This document shows positions 7,241 to 11,174 of a stretch of DNA of 11,174 nt, piece by piece. Origin of the DNA: a bacterium UBP7_UBA7824 (GTDB lineage Bacteria > UBP7 > UBA6624). The translations under genes were made by a program, and so were the position numbers. Numbering within the stretch: the first letter of the stretch is position 1; every line of letters starts with the position of its first letter. The stretch spans positions 1 to 11,174 of the forward strand of contig DLTY01000020.1 in NCBI GenBank assembly GCA_002501535.1, read 5' to 3'. The notes beneath the pieces are model-generated. The model ran no database searches. It had not been told where the DNA came from and saw only the letters and a list, made by a program, of their open reading frames with translations.

Positions 7241-7638
7241 TACCTGTCAACCCTCTCTTTTCTTTTTACATCTCTCCATATCTTCACAACATCTTCAGGT
7301 GTTGATGCTTTTTTGTCACCAAACACATGCGGATGTCGTTTTACGTATTTTTTATGCAGAAGGGACAATTGTTTTGATATAGGCATATCCTCTTCGTCCT
7401 CAATACAGATTAGAAGCATCAATGCATTAAAGAATACATCTAAACTTTCTTCTATTTTTTCTGATTTCTTTTTTGAGCTTTCTAATTCGTGAATTTCGCT
7501 TTTTAAATAAGTTAAATAATTATCAAAATCCTGCTCCTTATCCCAAGGGCAACCTTGCGGGCCTCTCAAGTAGGCAAAGAGCTCATAAATAGAATCAAAA
7601 GGTTTTTCTTTGTCGAATTCAACTTTCTTTGTACACAT
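7240..7638 (-). CDS. mazG: MazG-type nucleoside triphosphate pyrophosphohydrolase, single domain
   Basis: MazG proteins hydrolyse (d)NTPs to monophosphate and pyrophosphate and are thought to clean up aberrant nucleotides or lower ppGpp. The 132-residue product has the family's N-terminal LRGPQGCPWDKEQ (24-36) and the C-terminal KKYVKRHPHVFGD (96-108). Between them are the metal-binding pairs ExxE (E48, E51) and ExxD (E64, D67). The first Glu of the usual EExxE is replaced by Ser47. It has one MazG domain, about half the length of the two-domain E. coli enzyme, as in many bacteria. It is the first gene of the leftward operon. There is no clear Shine-Dalgarno before the ATG at 7638, and no other in-frame ATG lies before the conserved domain. 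Confidence 0.92.
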   Translation of the reverse strand: MCTKKVEFDKEKPFDSIYELFAYLRGPQGCPWDKEQDFDNYLTYLKSEIHELESSKKKSEKIEESLDVFFNALMLLICIEDEEDMPISKQLSLLHKKYVKRHPHVFGDKKASTPEDVVKIWRDVKRKERVDR

Positions 7639-7647
7639 GTGTATTAT
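7618..7647 (+). promoter_or_regulatory. Candidate promoter for the AsmA-like/tsaD unit
   Basis: TTCAAC (7618-7623) and TATTAT (7642-7647) are separated by 18 bases. The -10 matches TATAAT in five of six positions; the -35 is weak. Transcription would begin near 7654, giving a leader of about 23 bases before ATG 7677. In such AT-rich DNA similar boxes are common, so this rests mainly on the divergent arrangement. Confidence 0.3.
7632..7643. promoter_or_regulatory. Perfect 12-base palindrome at the divergent junction, possible operator
   Basis: TACACATGTGTA is its own reverse complement. It covers the mazG start codon (7638-7636) and lies 33 bases before the plus-strand gene start. It overlaps the candidate plus-strand -10 box. 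A dimeric regulator could bind here and control both operons, but no regulator gene is present in the window and a palindrome of this length can arise by chance. Confidence 0.35.
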
Positions 7648-7649
7648 TT

Positions 7650-7677
7650 ATTTTAGAGTTAGAAAACCAAAAAGCAA
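7650..7677 (-). promoter_or_regulatory. Candidate promoter for the mazG-topA-prfB-surE operon
   Basis: On the minus strand TTGCTT (7677-7672) and TAAAAT (7655-7650) are 16 bases apart. Transcription would begin within about five bases of the mazG ATG, giving a nearly leaderless message. That agrees with the missing Shine-Dalgarno. Support is weak on sequence alone. Confidence 0.3.
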
Positions 7678-9257
7678 TGAAAGAAAACAAAAGATCACTT
7701 TTTCCCATTTTTATCATTATGGCGGTTTTTTTATATGTTTTTAATTGGGGTGGAGGTTATTTGCTATCCAAAATCCCATCCAGCCTTTCCGTAGGAAAGA
7801 ATTTCAATATCCAAGGCAACCCAATACGAGGATTTACCATAAGTGGAAATGTATTTTTAGATGATTTTGAATTTTCTATGATTGAGCCGATTCAAATTTC
7901 TGGCCCATTTTTTTCAATTTCAGAATCTATCCAAATTGAAAATTGTTTAATGAAAATGAGTTTAAATGATTTTTCAATATTTAATATCGCATCCGCAATT
8001 CAGTCAATAAAAATTCAATCAAACAATTGTCAAATAGAGATTGAATTACCTGAAGAAATGCAATCGAAAACAGGTTTTGGCATTTTGACTGCTCAGCTTA
8101 ATGGTGATTGGGATGTTGTGAGCGAAGACGGATATGCAGAGTTAGTTTTCGACCAGGGAGAGAATCTTCAAGCATGGTTTCAGAAAGGACATGCTGTAGG
8201 GCTGAAGGCCAATATAGAAAAAACCAGCCCTTGGTGGTCGTTCTTGGGTTTCAACACTGGACTTGGGCACCTTTATGTTGATTGGGATTTTAACGATAGT
8301 GAATTGCCCAAACAGCAAGGCAGGTTTGTTTTGAGCGACTTGAGTTCAGGACTGTTTGATGATCTTGAGGTTATTGGTTCAATTTACGAGGATGGTGACT
8401 GGTCTGCAAGCATCCCGATTGGAGCAAGTGGTTTTATTGGTCTGAAATCCAATAATAACTATCTAGATGGTAATTGGGCAGGTGTTGATTGGGGTGTTTT
8501 GTTAAATTCAAAATATTTATTAGCCGATGCCCTTCTTGGCGAGCAGGGAAGTTTTTCTATTAGCGATGGTTCGATTACCTTGAACCCAGAAAAAGGTGAA
8601 TATTTCCATCACATAGATGTTGCAAAAAGTATTGGCAGGCTGATGAATAAAAATTCACAGTCTTTTGAAGGTTTTGAATGGATTTTTGATGAGGATGAAA
8701 ATTTGAAAATTACCTTCAAGAATTTTTCATGGTTGTTGCCCAAGGTTTTTACCTGGTGGCCTCGTGGTGTCTTTAATGGTGGTTTGGAGATATCCATGAA
8801 CGGGTCAATCTTTGGAGATATTCAAATAGACGGACCAGCAAAAATGAATTTGATGAATATTGATGTCGATTTAGATTTGTTTGATAATTCTTTTGAAATA
8901 AAAGATGACGGTACATATGTTTCTTCGTCATTGCTTTTGAAGTTTTCAGACCCGCCATTAGTTTTGGTCGCTAAAGATTTAACCGCGTCTGCCGAAGAGG
9001 GTGTATTTGCAACTGGAAAAATCGCTACTCAATCAGATGCTATTATCCAATTTTTCGGAACCGAAGTTAAGTCATTGCTTGCTCTTTTTGCTGGATCTGA
9101 TTATGACAAGCAGATATTTCAAATTCCAGTAGATATAACAGGCAGCCTTGATGATCCCAAGATAGCAATGTCAGAAATGCCAACACGATGGTCGATGTGT
9201 GAAGAGCTTACATTGCTTGATTGTTTGGAAAAAAGAGCTAAACAAAACCCAAATTAG
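7677..9257 (+). CDS. AsmA-like membrane-anchored envelope protein
   Basis: From ATG 7677 the product has 526 residues. It has a short basic N-terminus (MKENKRS), one hydrophobic segment (about 8-29), and a long beta-rich body made of alternating strands such as FTISGNVFLDDFEFSMIEP. It ends with IPVDITGSLDDPKIAMS (about 483-499), the kind of closing motif common in AsmA and DUF748/DUF3971-like proteins. That family includes inner-membrane-anchored periplasmic proteins that affect outer-membrane assembly and, in large members, lipid transfer between membranes. The assignment to the superfamily is by architecture, not a specific motif. The frame is open back to 7629, but that extension overlaps the mazG start and comes before the natural signal anchor. 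There is no clear Shine-Dalgarno. It is the first gene of the rightward unit, 25 bases before the next. Confidence 0.8.
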   Translation: MKENKRSLFPIFIIMAVFLYVFNWGGGYLLSKIPSSLSVGKNFNIQGNPIRGFTISGNVFLDDFEFSMIEPIQISGPFFSISESIQIENCLMKMSLNDFSIFNIASAIQSIKIQSNNCQIEIELPEEMQSKTGFGILTAQLNGDWDVVSEDGYAELVFDQGENLQAWFQKGHAVGLKANIEKTSPWWSFLGFNTGLGHLYVDWDFNDSELPKQQGRFVLSDLSSGLFDDLEVIGSIYEDGDWSASIPIGASGFIGLKSNNNYLDGNWAGVDWGVLLNSKYLLADALLGEQGSFSISDGSITLNPEKGEYFHHIDVAKSIGRLMNKNSQSFEGFEWIFDEDENLKITFKNFSWLLPKVFTWWPRGVFNGGLEISMNGSIFGDIQIDGPAKMNLMNIDVDLDLFDNSFEIKDDGTYVSSSLLLKFSDPPLVLVAKDLTASAEEGVFATGKIATQSDAIIQFFGTEVKSLLALFAGSDYDKQIFQIPVDITGSLDDPKIAMSEMPTRWSMCEELTLLDCLEKRAKQNPN

Positions 9258-9282
9258 ACAATTCTGAGCATAATAAATATGT

Positions 9283-10089
9283 ATGCCAAAACGAAAAGGG
9301 AAGAAAAAGAATCAAAAATCCGTCTTTTTTTCAAGTTTACTCAGGATTTTTTTTAATTTACTAATTGTTTTCTCTCTTTGGGCAGCTCTTCCTTACTTTT
9401 TGGCTGACACAGTAAATATTTCTGGTTTCGAATACATGAGAGCCACCGGGTCGTTGATGACAAATGCTACATTAAAGAACGCTCGTTACAAAGATCAACA
9501 CATTGTCATCACCATGCCAGAAATCTCTATAGAGGGTGCTGCGCCACTCGGGCAAGGTTTACAGCTTTCTGCAAGCGAGGGTACAGTAAATATCTCAAAT
9601 AAGGACAGTCAAATAGACGCTTTCAGATTGAACTTGGACGTGCAGCCACTTTTAACAGATGTCAAGTCTGTTGAGGCCAGTTTTTTATTCGGTGAAGTTT
9701 TAATGATCGGCAGTGGAAGGTTTTATCACTTTGAAAAGAACAATAATCGACCAATAAGTTTTTGGGATTGTTTGATTATTGCAACCACTCCTGAGGGCCT
9801 CAAGTTAGCTGAAGGTATTCTGCAGATGCCCCTAGAGGAGCATTTAGCAAGCTGGAAGCTTCCAGAGGATGCAATTGATGGCACAGCAGGAGAGGTTGTC
9901 TCGGCCATTTCAGGCTGGTTTGCTAAACAGGTTGGCAAACTGATCACGGATTATATTTTTCTAGAGTTTACAGCAAAGCCGGATTTTGAATTGGTCAGAA
10001 TGTCAAAGATTTCAGAAGAAGAGCTTAATAGTCAAGATTTTGAATCCGCAATAAGGGTTTTGTGGTCCAAGCAAAGTGGCAACTGTTAA
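9283..10089 (+). CDS. Second AsmA/TamB-like membrane-anchored protein
   Basis: The 268-residue product has a very basic N-terminus (MPKRKGKKKNQK), one hydrophobic segment (about 17-40), and then an extracytoplasmic beta-rich part. Residues about 46-105 resemble the start of TamB/AsmA proteins: a GSL turn, LKNARYKDQHIVITM, EISIEGAAPLGQG, and a further strand EGTVNI. The last 100 residues are more helical. It is far shorter than TamB (over 1200 residues in E. coli), so it would be only an N-terminal-type module. It follows another AsmA-like gene, which suggests an old duplication or two partners in the same envelope task. It runs 14 bases into tsaD. Role unknown beyond this. Confidence 0.78.
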   Translation: MPKRKGKKKNQKSVFFSSLLRIFFNLLIVFSLWAALPYFLADTVNISGFEYMRATGSLMTNATLKNARYKDQHIVITMPEISIEGAAPLGQGLQLSASEGTVNISNKDSQIDAFRLNLDVQPLLTDVKSVEASFLFGEVLMIGSGRFYHFEKNNNRPISFWDCLIIATTPEGLKLAEGILQMPLEEHLASWKLPEDAIDGTAGEVVSAISGWFAKQVGKLITDYIFLEFTAKPDFELVRMSKISEEELNSQDFESAIRVLWSKQSGNC

Positions 10090-11083
10090 AAACACATATG
10101 TTCTTGGTATAGAAACCTCTTGTGACGATACCGGATTGGCAATTATTTCAAATGGTGAAGTCGTTGCTTTTCAAAAAAGCTCACAAGGGGTTCATCAAAA
10201 CACGAATGGAGTTGTCCCACAGATTGCAGCCCAAGAGCATTTAAAAGAAATTGACTTTTTATTTGAGGCATGTTTGAATGATGCCAAAATTACAATGCAA
10301 AAAATATCTGCAATTGGAGTTACATCTGGCCCAGGGCTTATCGGATCCCTTGCAGTTGGAGCTTCATGGGCTTTAGGCTTATCTCAGAATTTGAATCTGC
10401 CCATTTACGGAATCAACCATCTAGAGGGTCATGTTTTCACTCTTTTTTTCAGCGAAAACAAGCCAACCAAATTTCCTATTTTAGTTTTGTTAGCAAGCGG
10501 CGGCCATACAATGTTATTAGATTGGGATTATCCAAGAGAATTTAATCAGATTTTTAATACCAGAGACGACTCAGCCGGAGAGGCATTGGACAAGGTTGCT
10601 ACCATGTTAAATTTGGGTTTTCCTGGGGGCCCTGAAATAGAACGTCATGCCAAGCAGGCAAAAGGTGATCATTCTTACAATTTCACTGTACCCATGCGCA
10701 ACAAGACGGGGTTTTCGTTTTCTGGATTGAAAACCGAAGCAAGGAAAAAAATTAACCTAGACGATAAATTAAATTTGGCTGACTTTTGCGCCAGCTTCCA
10801 AAAAGTAGCTTTTGATCATCTTTTGGATCAGTCTGAAAAGCAGTTGGCTTTAAAACAATACCATGGACTTGCGATAGTTGGAGGCGTTTCTGCAAATCAA
10901 AATTTAAGAAACAGGTTTCAATCTTTGGCTCGAGAACATTCTTTGTCTTTTCTTGCTCCACCGTTAAGGTTATCTACTGACAATGGTGTGATGCCAGCCG
11001 TTGTTGCTGAAAAAATGTTTAATAACGAAATTCAAGAGTCACCATTGAAGGGAATTTTTTCTAGATTTAATTTCAAGCAATGA
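10076..11083 (+). CDS. tsaD: tRNA N6-threonylcarbamoyladenosine transferase TsaD
   Basis: TsaD, with TsaB and TsaE, transfers the threonylcarbamoyl group from its adenylate to A37 of ANN-decoding tRNAs (t6A). The 335-residue product shows the N-terminal GIETSCDDTG (11-20) and SGPGLIGSL (84-92). The metal-binding histidines H115 and H119 are in NHLEGH. SGGHT is at 141-145, DDSAGEALDK at 164-173, GGVSANQNLR at 269-278, and the C-terminal metal ligand D302 is in STDNG. Length is normal for the family. The start is GTG at 10076, since no in-frame ATG lies near the conserved N-terminus, and it overlaps the upstream gene by 14 bases. Its stop overlaps the next gene's start as ATGA. No tsaB or tsaE is in the window. 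Confidence 0.97.
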   Translation: MATVKNTYVLGIETSCDDTGLAIISNGEVVAFQKSSQGVHQNTNGVVPQIAAQEHLKEIDFLFEACLNDAKITMQKISAIGVTSGPGLIGSLAVGASWALGLSQNLNLPIYGINHLEGHVFTLFFSENKPTKFPILVLLASGGHTMLLDWDYPREFNQIFNTRDDSAGEALDKVATMLNLGFPGGPEIERHAKQAKGDHSYNFTVPMRNKTGFSFSGLKTEARKKINLDDKLNLADFCASFQKVAFDHLLDQSEKQLALKQYHGLAIVGGVSANQNLRNRFQSLAREHSLSFLAPPLRLSTDNGVMPAVVAEKMFNNEIQESPLKGIFSRFNFKQ

Positions 11084-11174
11084 ACACTAGCATCTCCACG
11101 AATGTTCTTTTGATATGGCCAGGCGATAAGAAAGTAGATGTTAATTTAGTTAATTCCTTAGTCAGGAATGGCCT
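11080..11174 (+). CDS. N-terminal part of a gene downstream of tsaD (truncated by window edge)
   Basis: ATG 11080-11082 overlaps the tsaD stop TGA (ATGA), and the frame is open to the right edge for 31 codons plus two bases. The visible start is MNTSISTNVLLIWPGDKKVD, with a short hydrophobic VLLIW strand and no clear signal peptide. The ATGA overlap and open frame support a real gene, translationally coupled to tsaD. Nothing in the fragment identifies a family. Confidence 0.6.
   Translation, partial: MNTSISTNVLLIWPGDKKVDVNLVNSLVRNG

Noticed and set aside
7629..7676. Upstream ATG for the AsmA-like gene
   Set aside because: It would overlap the mazG start on the other strand and add 16 residues before a normal basic-hydrophobic anchor.
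10076..10078. GTG start of tsaD as a sign of a broken or misplaced gene start
   Set aside because: GTG is a normal start codon, the conserved N-terminus follows at the usual distance, and all TsaD motifs are present.

Overview
The window is AT-rich, densely packed chromosomal DNA from a bacterium that uses the standard genetic code (UGA is a stop here, and an RF2 gene is present). Two AsmA/TamB-type membrane-anchored proteins suggest a Gram-negative, two-membrane envelope. The compactness suggests a small or streamlined genome. The phylum cannot be fixed from the sequence; a PVC-type lineage (Verrucomicrobiota or relatives) is only a guess. There are no rRNA or tRNA genes, insertion sequences, CRISPR arrays or phage modules. 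No stretch over 40 bases lacks a gene except the 38-base divergent junction, so there is no large gap to describe.

Left part (1-7638, minus strand): nine genes run leftward and every neighbouring pair overlaps. In transcription order they are a MazG-type nucleotide pyrophosphohydrolase, a divergent DNA topoisomerase I, an unrecognised polytopic membrane protein, an exported cysteine-free thioredoxin-fold protein with a helical tail, a short membrane-anchored coiled-coil protein resembling LemA, peptide release factor 2 (prfB), an exported protein of unknown function, surE, and a membrane-anchored protein cut by the left edge. Junctions are 1 to 14 bases of overlap (TAATG or ATGA type, or slightly longer), so this reads as one translationally coupled operon.

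Right part (7677-11174, plus strand): a divergent unit with two tandem AsmA/TamB-like membrane-anchored proteins, tsaD (tRNA t6A synthesis), and a further gene cut by the right edge. The 38-base divergent junction probably holds both promoters, and a perfect 12-base palindrome covers the mazG start codon.

How it fits together: housekeeping enzymes (topology, translation termination, tRNA modification, nucleotide and house-cleaning phosphatase functions) are interleaved with unrecognised envelope proteins. I found no defence, mobile or biosynthetic system. The most unusual content is the topoisomerase (topo I/III-like mosaic core, no zinc fingers, a repeated short motif in its C-terminal region) and the three-gene envelope block between topA and prfB (membrane protein, cysteine-free thioredoxin-fold protein, LemA-like protein).
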